Positions 7,501 to 16,045 of a DNA stretch of 37,983 bases are shown piece after piece. A program made the translations under genes and the position numbers. Origin of the DNA: Pauljensenia sp. (lineage in GTDB: Bacteria; Actinomycetota; Actinomycetes; Actinomycetales; Actinomycetaceae); NCBI GenBank assembly GCA_029983625.1, contig JASBZF010000005.1, positions 1-37,983 of the forward strand, read 5' to 3'. A model generated the notes under the pieces. That model had not been told where the DNA came from. It worked only from the letters and a program-made list of their open reading frames with translations, and ran no database searches. Every line of letters starts with the position of its first letter. The stretch's first letter is position 1.

Positions 7501-10500
7501 CTACTCAAGAAGAGCGGCAAGATCCTCCACATTCAATCCGCTTCCCTGCCCTGCGCCCTCGACAATTGAACTGACAAGAACACGTTTACGTTCCTGAAGG
7601 GCAACGACCCGGTCTTCGATCGTATCTGCAGCGACGAGACGATAAACCGTCACTGTTTTTTCTTGACCGATACGGTGCGCACGATCCACGGCTTGAGCTT
7701 CTGCGGCGGGATTCCACCACGGATCCATCACATACACATAATCGGCTTGTGTCAAAGTTAATCCCGTACCTCCGGCCTTCAGTGAAATAAGGAAAACGGG
7801 TGCCCGGCCCGATCGGAAATCATCAATCACACTGTCACGATCTCGAGTTGCCCCGTCCAGTTGCACCACCTGTATTCCTTGGCTTTCAAGGGTGCTGCGA
7901 ATACGCGCCAAAAAGGAAGTGAACTGAGAAAAGACCAGGACACGATGTCCTCTCGGGAGGATTTCATTGAGGGCATCGACAAGATAGTCAATTTTTGCCG
8001 AACCCACCGCAGTGTATGCCGGATCCACAAGAGCTGGATCAAGGGCAAGCTGACGTAAACGGGTGAGGGAGGCAAGCAGGTTGATTCGTTTTCTTACATC
8101 CTGTGCAAGATGAAGAATCTTCGCGCGCTCACGCATCAGCGTGCGCTCGTAAATCCTTCGATGCTCCCTGGCCAGATCGATGTGTACGAAAGATTCAATT
8201 TTCTCAGGAAGATCGGAAGCAACCTCCTCTTTTGTGCGCCTCAGCATGAAAGGAGCAAGCAGACGATGGAGCTTCCTGAGCGCCTCCTCATCCTTGTCCT
8301 CCTCTATTGGCTTACGCATGGCTTGGCTGAACCTTGCCCAGGAGGGGAGAAGACCTGGGGTCGCAAGGCGCATCAGTGCCCACAGGTCCGATAGGGAGTT
8401 CTCCACGGGCGTGCCGGTGACGACGAAAGTCCACGGAGTGCGCAGCGCGTCAAGAGCACGATAGATCGCAGTGCGCGGATTCTTCGCCGCTTGAGCCTCA
8501 TCAAGGACAAGACCAGAAAACTTCACTTCAGCCCAGTCCGCAGCTTCAAGTCGGACAATGGTGTACGACGTGATGACCAGATCCGCATCAGCGATCGCTT
8601 CGGCTAGGGATTGCCCCCGCTTCCTGCGGGTTTCAGTTACACCACGCACACGCAGATCAGGGAAGAAACGCTTCGCCTCATACTTCCACGTCGAGACCAC
8701 CGAAGTGGGGGCAACGACGAGGACGGGCGGAGCCTGAGGATCTGAACGAATTGAAGCGAGGGCGGTGAGGATTTGAAGAGTCTTCCCCAATCCCATGTCG
8801 TCAGCAAGGATCCCACCAAGACCTGCTTGTGCTCGAGCGGCAAGCCATTCCACTCCCGTGCGCTGATAGGGCCGTAAGCTCACCTGAGCGGGTGCGTTGA
8901 TGTCCACCTCAGGCAGCCCACGCAGACCTTTTATCCGTTCCTGCCATTGTTGAGCGGCACTTGTACGATCAGCCAGTTCTTCGATGTCTTGCCACAGTCC
9001 CAGATGAACAGGGGCGAGGAGCGTTTCTTCTGCATCGTTCAGTGTTCTCGCTTCGGCAAGGAGAGCGGCAAGGGCTTCAAAACGCGACCCGTCGAGGCTC
9101 ACCCAATGCCCGGACACAAAAAGGTGCTTTTCTCCTTCGGCAAGCGTGCGCAGGACTTCAGCGAGTTGCACTTCCACACCTGCGACCTCGAGACGAACTT
9201 TCAATCCGAACCAGTCCGAGTCACGTTCTTGCATATCGACCCTCACCACCAGGGGTTCGACATCAAGGGTCACGTCGGATACGGCTTCGTCGATTTCCCA
9301 GATGAGTTCAGGGTCAGTCATGACCGACACCACACGATCAAGGTATTCGTGCAGACACCAGCTTGGAATGCGTACAGTCGCAGGCCCTGATTTCCATAGC
9401 TCTTTCGGTGCTACTTCCTGGCCTAAAGCGTCGATTCTGGCAGCAAGCTCAGCAACTGCCGGAGCATCACGACAACGTTGCAGCTCCACTCGTGAGGTCG
9501 TTCCCGAGTACTCACACTGCACCCACCAGCTCACGCACAGTGTGCGCGCGTTCTCCACACTTACTCGTCCCACAAGGACAAGGGGTGGAAGTGCTGTGAG
9601 ATCCACGGAGGAATCGCTGGAAACAACTGGGAATTGACGTGTGAGAACGGGAAGGAAAGTCGTCGTGAAATCAGCAAGATCTTCAGCGGGGATGAAGAGT
9701 CCCTGCGCAGGAACAATACTGAGAAGTTCCGTTCCACACACGGCTCCAATCCTTGCCCCCTCGTTCATAATGATGAGCTCGGCGCCCTCGTCGATCCGAG
9801 GATTACTGATACGCTCCTCGCCGTTTGTCGCTAAGCGCTCGAGCCTCAGTCCCAAGTTGTCTGCTTTCAGATCCAGCCCCAGATCCCATGTCATCGTGTC
9901 GAGTTGCACGGGCGTGAAGTCATGTAAAGAAGCGAAAAGAGCAATTCCTTCTCGGATTAGGGTGCGCAGCCAGCTGAGGGCATCTGCACCCAGGCAAGAC
10001 AGTCGAACTTCGTTACGCGAATGCCATCCTTCGCTGTTTTTACACGACAGTGCATATCCCTTACGGATAAGAGCCAGATGGGTGGGATCAATGCCTTCGC
10101 TCACCGATGCCCACTGCGTTGACACGAGGTCAGGCCAGCTCGCACGTTTGCGTGTCCACGCGGTGTTTGTGCCGGGACGTAAAGGCTCAAGGAGGATGTC
10201 ATCGGGACGTTCAGTGGCATTCACGAACAGGGCAAGTGCTTCTCCGTGAGTGCCTGTCTTATTGACAAGAGGCATCAATCGGGTCCGCCACAGTGCGGGT
10301 ACTTCGTGCTTCTGGGCTTCTGCTTCTTGGCGCAGCGCGAGGAAAAGTGCCACCGCATGTGCGCAATCGTGCCCGAGGGGACATGCGCAACTCAGCTCTA
10401 TCCTCCTGGGCAAGAGGCGTACCCACGTTTTATAGGCGAGTCCACGGTCGCGTACTCGCCCCGTCCATGTGTGCGTTTCTTCAGCTTTTTCGTAGGAGAT

Positions 10501-10620
10501 TACTTTGCCCGAACTGAGAAAAGTCATGCCTTTCGCCCATGTGGCCGGTCCTAAACGCAGCATGAGTGCCTGATCCTCAGTTTCGATGAGGATCTGTGCG
10601 TTTTCTGGCGAAATGTGCAT
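7501..10620 (-). CDS. SWIM zinc-finger SNF2/RapA-family helicase-like ATPase
   Basis: A 1,039-residue protein. Near the N-terminus a SWIM zinc finger is visible (C78, C80, C86, H88 in CACPLGHDCAH). After a long poorly recognised middle part comes an SNF2 motor: Q-motif region SLRPYQRTGVEWL, Walker A DDMGLGKT (about residue 605), motif II LDEAQAAKN (about 708), motif III VVTGTPVENSLSDLWAL, and the C-terminal lobe with VLVFSQFTSFL, ISLKAGGTGLTLTQAD, DPWWNPAAEAQAVDRAHRIGQ. This is the bacterial DEAD/DEAH-box SNF2 group often annotated HepA/RapA. It should be a double-stranded DNA translocase that remodels nucleoprotein; its partner is unknown. ATG 10620 is used; the best box (GAGG) is 15 nt away, so the start is not certain. 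No restriction or defence genes are next to it. Confidence 0.92.
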   Translation of the reverse strand: MHISPENAQILIETEDQALMLRLGPATWAKGMTFLSSGKVISYEKAEETHTWTGRVRDRGLAYKTWVRLLPRRIELSCACPLGHDCAHAVALFLALRQEAEAQKHEVPALWRTRLMPLVNKTGTHGEALALFVNATERPDDILLEPLRPGTNTAWTRKRASWPDLVSTQWASVSEGIDPTHLALIRKGYALSCKNSEGWHSRNEVRLSCLGADALSWLRTLIREGIALFASLHDFTPVQLDTMTWDLGLDLKADNLGLRLERLATNGEERISNPRIDEGAELIIMNEGARIGAVCGTELLSIVPAQGLFIPAEDLADFTTTFLPVLTRQFPVVSSDSSVDLTALPPLVLVGRVSVENARTLCVSWWVQCEYSGTTSRVELQRCRDAPAVAELAARIDALGQEVAPKELWKSGPATVRIPSWCLHEYLDRVVSVMTDPELIWEIDEAVSDVTLDVEPLVVRVDMQERDSDWFGLKVRLEVAGVEVQLAEVLRTLAEGEKHLFVSGHWVSLDGSRFEALAALLAEARTLNDAEETLLAPVHLGLWQDIEELADRTSAAQQWQERIKGLRGLPEVDINAPAQVSLRPYQRTGVEWLAARAQAGLGGILADDMGLGKTLQILTALASIRSDPQAPPVLVVAPTSVVSTWKYEAKRFFPDLRVRGVTETRRKRGQSLAEAIADADLVITSYTIVRLEAADWAEVKFSGLVLDEAQAAKNPRTAIYRALDALRTPWTFVVTGTPVENSLSDLWALMRLATPGLLPSWARFSQAMRKPIEEDKDEEALRKLHRLLAPFMLRRTKEEVASDLPEKIESFVHIDLAREHRRIYERTLMRERAKILHLAQDVRKRINLLASLTRLRQLALDPALVDPAYTAVGSAKIDYLVDALNEILPRGHRVLVFSQFTSFLARIRSTLESQGIQVVQLDGATRDRDSVIDDFRSGRAPVFLISLKAGGTGLTLTQADYVYVMDPWWNPAAEAQAVDRAHRIGQEKTVTVYRLVAADTIEDRVVALQERKRVLVSSIVEGAGQGSGLNVEDLAALLE

Positions 10621-10718
10621 CCTGTTATTTTATTTCCTCGTCAAGCGTTTCCCTTTTTGAGGGTGCCGTGAAAACAGAATCGGAGAGTCTTCTTCGTTGC
10701 GATGCCAGGATGGAACCT

Positions 10719-11180
10719 ATGCTTCACCTTGTTTTCTTTGAACCTGAGATTCCTGGAAACTCAGGCGCTGCCATCCGTTTATCCGCCTGCACCGGCGCGA
10801 TGCTCCACCTTGTTGAACCTTTAGGTTTTAAAATGGATGATGCGAAACTGAGGCGCGCAGGTTTGGATTATCACGATCTTGCGCATGTGAAGGTCCATGC
10901 CTCCCTCGATGCTGCTTTCGCTCAGATTCCCGGCAGGATCTGGGCGTTCACCGGTCACGCGAAGAAGATGTACACCGATGTCACTTACACCGATGGTGAC
11001 GGGCTTCTTTTTGGACGTGAATCTGTGGGGCTGAGTGAAGAAGCTCTGAATCATCCTCGCGTTTTCGCGCCTGTGCGTATTCACATGCGTGAAGGTGTAC
11101 GTTCCCTCAATCTTGCAAACTCGGCCTCGATTGCCCTGTATGAGGCTTGGCGTCAGCTTGGTTTTCCTTCGGGAGTGTAA
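10719..11180 (+). CDS. trmL: tRNA (cytidine/uridine-34-2'-O)-methyltransferase TrmL
   Basis: A SPOUT (SpoU-type knotted) methyltransferase that would methylate the wobble ribose of tRNA-Leu. The 153-residue product has the family length and its motifs: LHLVFFEPEIPGNSGAAIRL at the start, RRAGLDYHDLAHV, LLFGRESVGLSEEAL, and the SAM-binding knot IHMREGVRSLNLANSASIA followed by YEAWRQLGFP. The frame is open from 10596, but ATG 10719 has AGGA 8 nt upstream and aligns with the usual N-terminus of the E. coli protein; ATG 10710 lacks room for a box. It is divergent from the helicase gene and ends 6 bp from the stop of the convergent membrane protein gene, without a visible terminator. Confidence 0.93.
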   Translation: MLHLVFFEPEIPGNSGAAIRLSACTGAMLHLVEPLGFKMDDAKLRRAGLDYHDLAHVKVHASLDAAFAQIPGRIWAFTGHAKKMYTDVTYTDGDGLLFGRESVGLSEEALNHPRVFAPVRIHMREGVRSLNLANSASIALYEAWRQLGFPSGV

Positions 11181-11186
11181 GACGAG

Positions 11187-11699
11187 TTAGCGTCTCGCGT
11201 GTGAGGGGCGTTCGATCTGTTCGGCGATTTCCACGATCCTTCGCGGATTGGAGAGCCACATCCAGATCAATCCGATGAGGGAAATTACGAGTGGAAGGAA
11301 AAAGAAATCAGCACCCCAGTTCGCCCATACTGAACGTCCTTCAGCCATATCGGGCAGCAGGGGAGCTGTAATCCACATGATGAGCGGGGCAACACTACTT
11401 GTTGCTATGCAGGCCCATCCGAGAATACGCATCCGCCGACCGTTGTGGGTCAGGCCCGCAGCAGCCATGAGGTACACAACCCCAGCGCAGAGAGTGAGAA
11501 TCGAGGTCACCCAGTGGCCTTGGCGCGTGAGCAGATCAGTGATTCCGATCGCGCTCGTCCAGATTCCGAACGCCCAGAAGGCTGCCATTACGATTCGTCC
11601 AAGTCCAAAAGAGGGATGGCGATCGTCTTGCACGCTGTCATTCACGGGTTCGTGTGCTTGATATGGCAGAGGTGACGAGGGCGAGGAACTGTCGGCCAT
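11187..11699 (-). CDS. Four-helix membrane protein of unknown function
   Basis: A 170-residue protein with a polar N-terminal tail (about 30 residues, rich in Ser and Pro) and about four transmembrane segments, roughly residues 33-55, 64-84, 93-115 and 127-148, then a basic cytoplasmic end. ATG 11699 is preferred to the upstream frame start at 11768 because AGGA lies 9 nt before it and the extra 23 residues look unlike protein. No family recognised. It converges tightly with trmL and diverges from the lpd relic. Confidence 0.75.
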   Translation of the reverse strand: MADSSSPSSPLPYQAHEPVNDSVQDDRHPSFGLGRIVMAAFWAFGIWTSAIGITDLLTRQGHWVTSILTLCAGVVYLMAAAGLTHNGRRMRILGWACIATSSVAPLIMWITAPLLPDMAEGRSVWANWGADFFFLPLVISLIGLIWMWLSNPRRIVEIAEQIERPSHARR

Positions 11700-11887
11700 G
11701 ACCGTGATCCTAGGACATGAAGAGTGCAGAAGGAGACCAGGGGCAAACACGGATGTGGGACGTTCCACCCCTTTACTCTGTCCACGGTCAGCACAGCATG
11801 ACCGTCAAGTGGGACAATGGGCCTAATGCGGGGCTGCAAAGCCCGGTCGCACATACTCTGTTCACCACACAAAAAGGGAGTGGATAC

Positions 11888-12122
11888 GTGAGCGAAGCAG
11901 GATGCGATGTCGTGATCCTGAAAGCGGGATCAGGCAGTTACGCCACCGCGCTCCGCGCTTCTCCACTGGGAATGAAGCGTACCCTCGACACTCGCATTAG
12001 TGAACTGGGAGGCATACCCTACAGATGTCGCTTCGTTGATCCACGTTCATCCCAGCCAGAACGAATCAATCACAGAGACCACAATCGCCATTACCGCTAA
12101 GTCATTCCACGCACACAACTGA
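11888..12122 (+). pseudogene. lpd: Remnant of dihydrolipoamide dehydrogenase gene (lpd) with internal deletion and frameshift
   Basis: Two pieces of an E3 gene lie end to end in different frames. The first, from GTG 11888 with an AAGGGAG box 7 nt upstream, reads VSEAGCDVVILKAGSGSYAT and continues ALRASPLGMK: the FAD Rossmann start of Lpd, but with the first motif Gly changed to Lys and a later Gly to Ser. The second, open in another frame from 11976 to TGA 12120-12122, reads LVNWEAYPTDVASLIHVHPS and QNESITETTIAITAKSFHAHN, the Lpd C-terminus with the His-Glu (HPxxxE) active-site pair. About 75 codons remain of roughly 460; all middle domains are gone. The relic keeps lpd's normal place right before sucB, with 23 bp between. 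It cannot make a working enzyme. The leader upstream may still serve sucB. Confidence 0.88.
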
Positions 12123-12145
12123 CCCACGACATCCAAGGAGAATCC

Positions 12146-13912
12146 ATGCCCACCGCAGTGACCATGCCCGCTCTGGGTGAATCCGTAACTGAAGGAACTG
12201 TCACCACCTGGCTGAAGTCAGTTGGTGACACCGTCGCCGTCGATGAAGCTCTTGTTGAGGTTTCTACCGATAAGGTTGATTCTGAAGTCCCCTCCCCCGT
12301 TGCCGGTGTTCTTCTTGACATTCTCGTCAAAGAGGACGAAACCGTTGAAGTAGGAACTCAGATCGCACTCATTGGAGATCCGTCCGAGGCCACTCAGTCG
12401 TGTGTACGCAGTGAGGAGAACTCTGCTCCACTCCCACTCGAGGCTGTTTGTGCATCGACTGCACCGGCAGGCACTGCATCTGCTGGCCCCACAAGCTCGG
12501 CTCAGGGGATCGAAGGGACGATGCCCGCGGTGGGTGAGGCAGTGACTGAAGGAACTGTGACAACCTGGCTGAAAGCCGTCGGTGATGCCATCGAAGCCGA
12601 TGAGCCGCTTCTGGAAGTGTCCACCGACAAAGTGGATTCTGAAGTTCCCTCTCCTGCTTCTGGTTTCCTGACTCAGATCTGTGTTCAAGAGGACGAGACT
12701 GTCGCTGTCGGCACCCTTCTTGCTGTGATTTCCACTTCTGCGCCCGTACAGAGCGCACCCACCAGCCAAAGCTGTGAAGCGCCGGTTTCTTCTAGTGTTC
12801 CTCCTGCCCCTGCAGCGCCCGCACAGGTAGCCGCTCCCGTTTCTACATCGTGCGCGGCTTCGCCTGCAAGTGGCGCACCGACAATGTCTTTTGATGCGCC
12901 TTCCGTTCCTCTTGCCCCTTCTTCGGCACCGGCTGTCGCCTCTGAAGCTCCTCTTCCTTCAACCCTTGCCCGCGCCGGTTACGTCACTCCGATCGTGCGC
13001 AAGTTAGCCAAAGAAGCCGGAATCGATCTCACCACTGTGACGGGCACCGGTGTGGGTGGTCGTATTCGGCGTGAGGACATTGAAGCTGAAATCGTTGCGC
13101 GCCGCGCCGCTCAGAATGCTGTGCTGAACGCATCCGCGAGCAGCAAGGCCCCCGTACCGGCCGGTGACATGCGTAAGCCTTCTGCCTTGCGTGGTACGAG
13201 CGAAAAGATGAGTCGTTTGCGTCAAACGATCGCTCGTCGCATGGTCGATTCCCTTCAGACTGCGGCACAGCTCACGACCGTTATTGAAGTGGATGTCACC
13301 ACAATTGCGACGCTCCGGGCCCGCACGAAGGATGCTTTCGCCGCCAAGCACGGAACGAAGCTCACCTTCTTACCTTTCTTTGTGAAGGCCGCTACGGAAA
13401 GCCTTGCTTACCATCCAAAGATCAACGCAAGGATCGATGACACGACCGTGACCTACTTCGATACCGAACATATCGGCATCGCGGTTGATACCCCTCGCGG
13501 TCTTCTTGTTCCCGTTATTCGGGACGCAGGTCAGAAAAATATTCCGGCTCTTGCTGCATCTATTAACGATCTGGCGGCGCGTACCCGCGACGCTCAGGTC
13601 GCTCCTGATGAGCTTTCCGGCTCAACTTTCACGATCACGAACACAGGTTCGGGTGGCGCACTTTTCGACACTCCGGTCCTCAATATGCCTGAGACTGCGA
13701 TTCTTGGTCTCGGTGCCATTGTGAAGCGTCCGGTGGTGGTGAAGGCAAGTGATGGCTCCGAAGCGATCGCAATTCGTTCGATGGTCTACCTTTCCCTTTC
13801 CTACGATCATCGTCTCGTCGATGGTGCGGACGCTTCCCGCTACCTCATGGACGTGAAGAAGCGCCTTGAAACTGGAGACTTCGAGGCTGACTTAGCCCTG
13901 GAAGTTCACTGA
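12146..13912 (+). CDS. sucB: 2-oxoacid dehydrogenase E2, dihydrolipoamide acyltransferase (SucB-like)
   Basis: A 588-residue E2 subunit: it carries acyl groups on lipoyl-lysine and transfers them to CoA. Two N-terminal lipoyl domains are seen (about 1-78 and 121-198), with lipoylated Lys in STDKVDSEVPSP near residues 43 and 162. An Ala/Pro/Ser-rich linker follows, then a peripheral subunit (E1/E3) binding domain (about 278-315, TPIVRKLAKEAGIDL and GVGGRIRREDI), and the catalytic domain with YDHRLVDGADASRYL near residue 555. All key residues are present. RBS AAGGAG precedes ATG 12146. Its usual E3 partner gene just upstream is only a relic, and lipB/lipA, often downstream in actinobacteria, are absent, so a working complex needs E3 and lipoylation genes elsewhere. 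Pyruvate versus 2-oxoglutarate specificity is not certain. Confidence 0.93.
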   Translation: MPTAVTMPALGESVTEGTVTTWLKSVGDTVAVDEALVEVSTDKVDSEVPSPVAGVLLDILVKEDETVEVGTQIALIGDPSEATQSCVRSEENSAPLPLEAVCASTAPAGTASAGPTSSAQGIEGTMPAVGEAVTEGTVTTWLKAVGDAIEADEPLLEVSTDKVDSEVPSPASGFLTQICVQEDETVAVGTLLAVISTSAPVQSAPTSQSCEAPVSSSVPPAPAAPAQVAAPVSTSCAASPASGAPTMSFDAPSVPLAPSSAPAVASEAPLPSTLARAGYVTPIVRKLAKEAGIDLTTVTGTGVGGRIRREDIEAEIVARRAAQNAVLNASASSKAPVPAGDMRKPSALRGTSEKMSRLRQTIARRMVDSLQTAAQLTTVIEVDVTTIATLRARTKDAFAAKHGTKLTFLPFFVKAATESLAYHPKINARIDDTTVTYFDTEHIGIAVDTPRGLLVPVIRDAGQKNIPALAASINDLAARTRDAQVAPDELSGSTFTITNTGSGGALFDTPVLNMPETAILGLGAIVKRPVVVKASDGSEAIAIRSMVYLSLSYDHRLVDGADASRYLMDVKKRLETGDFEADLALEVH

Positions 13913-13922
13913 GCCTAGGGTG

Positions 13923-13952
13923 CTGAGCGGGTCGCATATGCGGCCCGCTCAG
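13923..13952. terminator. Hairpin between convergent sucB and kinase-like gene
   Basis: A 13-bp GC-rich stem (13923-13935 with 13940-13952, one G-U pair) and ATAT loop lie in the 40-bp gap between the two stop codons, positioned to end transcription from both sides. No clean U tract follows on either strand. Confidence 0.8.
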
Positions 13953-15143
13953 TCATTCACTTCTGAGGCTTTTCGCGTCAATGACGATCCACGCGCCCGC
14001 TGGGAAGACCAATCTCAGTTCGCTTTCTTGCGCGTGAGGCCCCTTTTCGCACACTCCGTTTCGGCAAATGTCCGCACCCTCATGGTGAAGACGGACATCG
14101 ACGTACATTTCTTCTGCGTCGCATTGAGGATCGCTCAGAATCTCCGACTTCGTTTCTAAGCCACTCAAACGCGCATTCGCGTTGATCAGCGCCGTCATTC
14201 GTGTGCGATCTTGAACACCTAGAGCGCCACCGACTTTCCCCTCCAATCCCCGAAAGTCAGCATGTGCGATGGCCTCATCGCGAGCGGCAAGGATTTCCGC
14301 GATCTGCGTCTGGGCTTCTTCTCGTGAGGGACAGTGTGTGGGATCACCGTTTTCCCCCGAGGGAATTGCCTGCGCTGCACGTCCTTCATCCGATAGACCG
14401 CTCAGGATAAGAGCGAAGGCGGCGCATAGGACAAGGATCAGCCCCACGCTCCCGACCAGTATGGGCACAATTCGAGGCTGTGTTTTCTTTGGTGCTTCCA
14501 CGGTGACGGCGGATTCGCTTGCTCGTCGAAGGAGACCAACGACATCATCTGTGCCATCAGCGGCTGGGACGCTGCTGTGAAGCTCTAAAGTCTGTGCAAT
14601 CGCATCCAGGGCAGCCCAGTCACTCGCTTCGTCTTTGACCTGTGAGAGAGAAAATCCTGGAGTGCCTTCTCCTGGGCGAACAGGAAGAGCAATGTCAATG
14701 AGAACTGCGCGCCCGTTTTCATCGACGATGATGTTGCGCGGCGAGACATCACCGTGAATCAGTCCCACTGCGTGCAGCGCACTCAGTGCTTCACGAATGT
14801 CGGAAACGATGCCTTTTCTCAGGGATTCCGCTCTCAGGGCGGCCGTACCGATGAGGAGATCAAGAGCACGTCCGGGGGCTCTTTCTTGAATTAAGGCCCA
14901 GCGTCCATCGTCGTGATGCACGACATCGAGGAGACGAGCGATCCGAGCAGAGCGGACAAGAGCCCAGCTTTTCCAGCGTTGTGACCATTCTTCGCCCTCG
15001 GCTTTGGAATGTAGGCTCAGAAGTGCCGCAGCCCCGTCTGGGGTGCGCGTGGCCCACAGGGGCCCTCGGGAGGTGACGAATGCGATTGCCCCCAGTTCAT
15101 ATCCGTTGATCTCCACAGAAAAAGTTTCACGCCGATTCCGCAC
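13953..15143 (-). CDS. Membrane Ser/Thr kinase-like protein, probably degenerate (pseudokinase)
   Basis: A 396-residue protein: a cytoplasmic kinase-like domain (about 1-220), one transmembrane helix (about 225-250), and an extracytoplasmic part (about 251-396) with four Cys. The catalytic loop is visible as IHGDVSPRNIIV (D132, N137), and the metal-binding segment reads VLIDIALP, so DFG is replaced by DIA. No glycine loop and no VAIK-type Lys can be made out in the N-lobe (ATRTPDGAAALLSLHSK). Together this suggests a weak or inactive kinase that may bind nucleotide or sense something outside. The extracytoplasmic part has no domain I recognise. Start GTG 15143 lacks a good ribosome site; an internal start is possible. 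It sits where lipB-lipA would be expected between sucB and the DUF4191 gene. Confidence 0.8.
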   Translation of the reverse strand: MRNRRETFSVEINGYELGAIAFVTSRGPLWATRTPDGAAALLSLHSKAEGEEWSQRWKSWALVRSARIARLLDVVHHDDGRWALIQERAPGRALDLLIGTAALRAESLRKGIVSDIREALSALHAVGLIHGDVSPRNIIVDENGRAVLIDIALPVRPGEGTPGFSLSQVKDEASDWAALDAIAQTLELHSSVPAADGTDDVVGLLRRASESAVTVEAPKKTQPRIVPILVGSVGLILVLCAAFALILSGLSDEGRAAQAIPSGENGDPTHCPSREEAQTQIAEILAARDEAIAHADFRGLEGKVGGALGVQDRTRMTALINANARLSGLETKSEILSDPQCDAEEMYVDVRLHHEGADICRNGVCEKGPHAQESELRLVFPAGAWIVIDAKSLRSE

Positions 15144-15222
15144 TGAGACAAGAGTCCGCGTATCCTGTGGATAAATATCGCGTGACCCATACCGAGCCTG
15201 AGACAGGAAGATTCACCGCCCT

Positions 15223-15915
15223 ATGAGCGAGAACACTGCACCGAAGAAGCGTCGCTGGTATCACAATCTTGCCGATGCCTACCGTATTACGAAGCGCACC
15301 TATTCCTGGATTCCTTGGGCGCTCATCGGCTCCGTGGTCATCACGCTGTGCCTTGCACTCACTCTTGCTCTCCTCACCAACGGTAACTGGATCGCCTGGT
15401 CTTTCCTTGGCCTCCTTTTTGGTGCGACCGTCGCAATGACACTCTTGTCTTTTCTTGTGCGGCGCGCCATGTATGCGCAAATTGATGGCACGGTGGGTTC
15501 TGTCTACGCTGTGTTGTCGCAGATCCGTTCGGGTTGGATTATTCCCGAGCAGCCTTTGACCGTTACCCGCGAGCAGGACATCGTGTGGAGAATCATCGGT
15601 CGTCCGGGTGTCGTCCTGATCTCCGAAGGTCCTTCATCTCGAGTCCAGCCACTGATGTCTGCAGAGCGTAAGAAGGTCCACAGGGTCGCGAAGAACGTTC
15701 CGGTACACGTTCTTCAGGTCGGGCATGGAGAAGGCCAGATCGAATTAGCAAAGCTTCAGTCTCGGATTCGTTCTTTGAAGAAGGTCCTCACAAAAGAAGA
15801 GGTTCCGCAGGTGTCAGCCCGTTTGGCCGCACTCCAGTCCTCACAACCCCCAATTCCGAAGGGTATTGATCCGATGCGTGCTCGCCCGAATCGAAGGGCG
15901 ATGCGCGGTCGTTAA
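15223..15915 (+). CDS. DUF4191 family membrane protein
   Basis: A 230-residue actinobacterial protein of the DUF4191 family. A basic N-terminus (PKKRRWYHNLADAYRITKRT) is followed by two transmembrane helices (about 28-50 and 56-78) and a soluble cytoplasmic part with the conserved stretches AQIDGTVGSVYAVL, GWIIPEQPLTVTREQD and GRPGVVLISEGP. The end is basic. The molecular role is not known; family members usually lie beside lipA and the E2 gene in actinobacteria, which fits this locus. Start ATG 15223 has an AGGA box about 11 nt upstream. It is divergent from the kinase-like gene and followed by its own terminator. Confidence 0.88.
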   Translation: MSENTAPKKRRWYHNLADAYRITKRTYSWIPWALIGSVVITLCLALTLALLTNGNWIAWSFLGLLFGATVAMTLLSFLVRRAMYAQIDGTVGSVYAVLSQIRSGWIIPEQPLTVTREQDIVWRIIGRPGVVLISEGPSSRVQPLMSAERKKVHRVAKNVPVHVLQVGHGEGQIELAKLQSRIRSLKKVLTKEEVPQVSARLAALQSSQPPIPKGIDPMRARPNRRAMRGR

Positions 15916-15929
15916 AGGACGCTCATGTT

Positions 15930-15961
15930 GCGGGGGTGGGATGATCTCACCCCCGCTTTTT
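15930..15961 (+). terminator. Intrinsic terminator after DUF4191 gene
   Basis: A 9-bp very GC-rich stem (15930-15938 with 15948-15956) followed by five T residues; a classical rho-independent terminator 14 bp after the stop codon. Confidence 0.9.
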
Positions 15962-15981
15962 CATATGCTGAGACAGCAAGA

Positions 15982-15994
15982 TGCATATTATGCA
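15982..15994. promoter_or_regulatory. Perfect palindrome upstream of amino-acid ABC operon, candidate operator
   Basis: TGCATA-T-TATGCA is a perfect 13-bp palindrome 51 bp before the start of the solute-binding protein gene. A further GCATA half-like motif occurs at 16002, and an AT-rich stretch with TAATATG follows at 16009. Position and symmetry suggest a repressor site over the promoter of the transporter operon. The regulator is unknown and exact -35/-10 boxes could not be fixed. Confidence 0.4.
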
Positions 15995-16045
15995 GCGGTG
16001 CGCATACTTAATATGTTGATTGAATCCACTCGGAAGGCTTCTCCC

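Noticed and set aside
7501..10620. SNF2 helicase as part of a phage-defence island (for example DISARM-like)
   Set aside because: No methyltransferase, nuclease or phospholipase gene is adjacent; the neighbours are trmL and a HAD phosphatase. SWIM-SNF2 proteins are common chromosomal genes in actinobacteria.
11717..12100. 127-codon plus-strand open frame upstream of sucB taken as one gene
   Set aside because: Only the part after 11888 resembles a protein (Lpd N-terminus); the first 57 codons have no family features, and the end is a frameshifted Lpd C-terminus. It is better explained as a pseudogene with leader.
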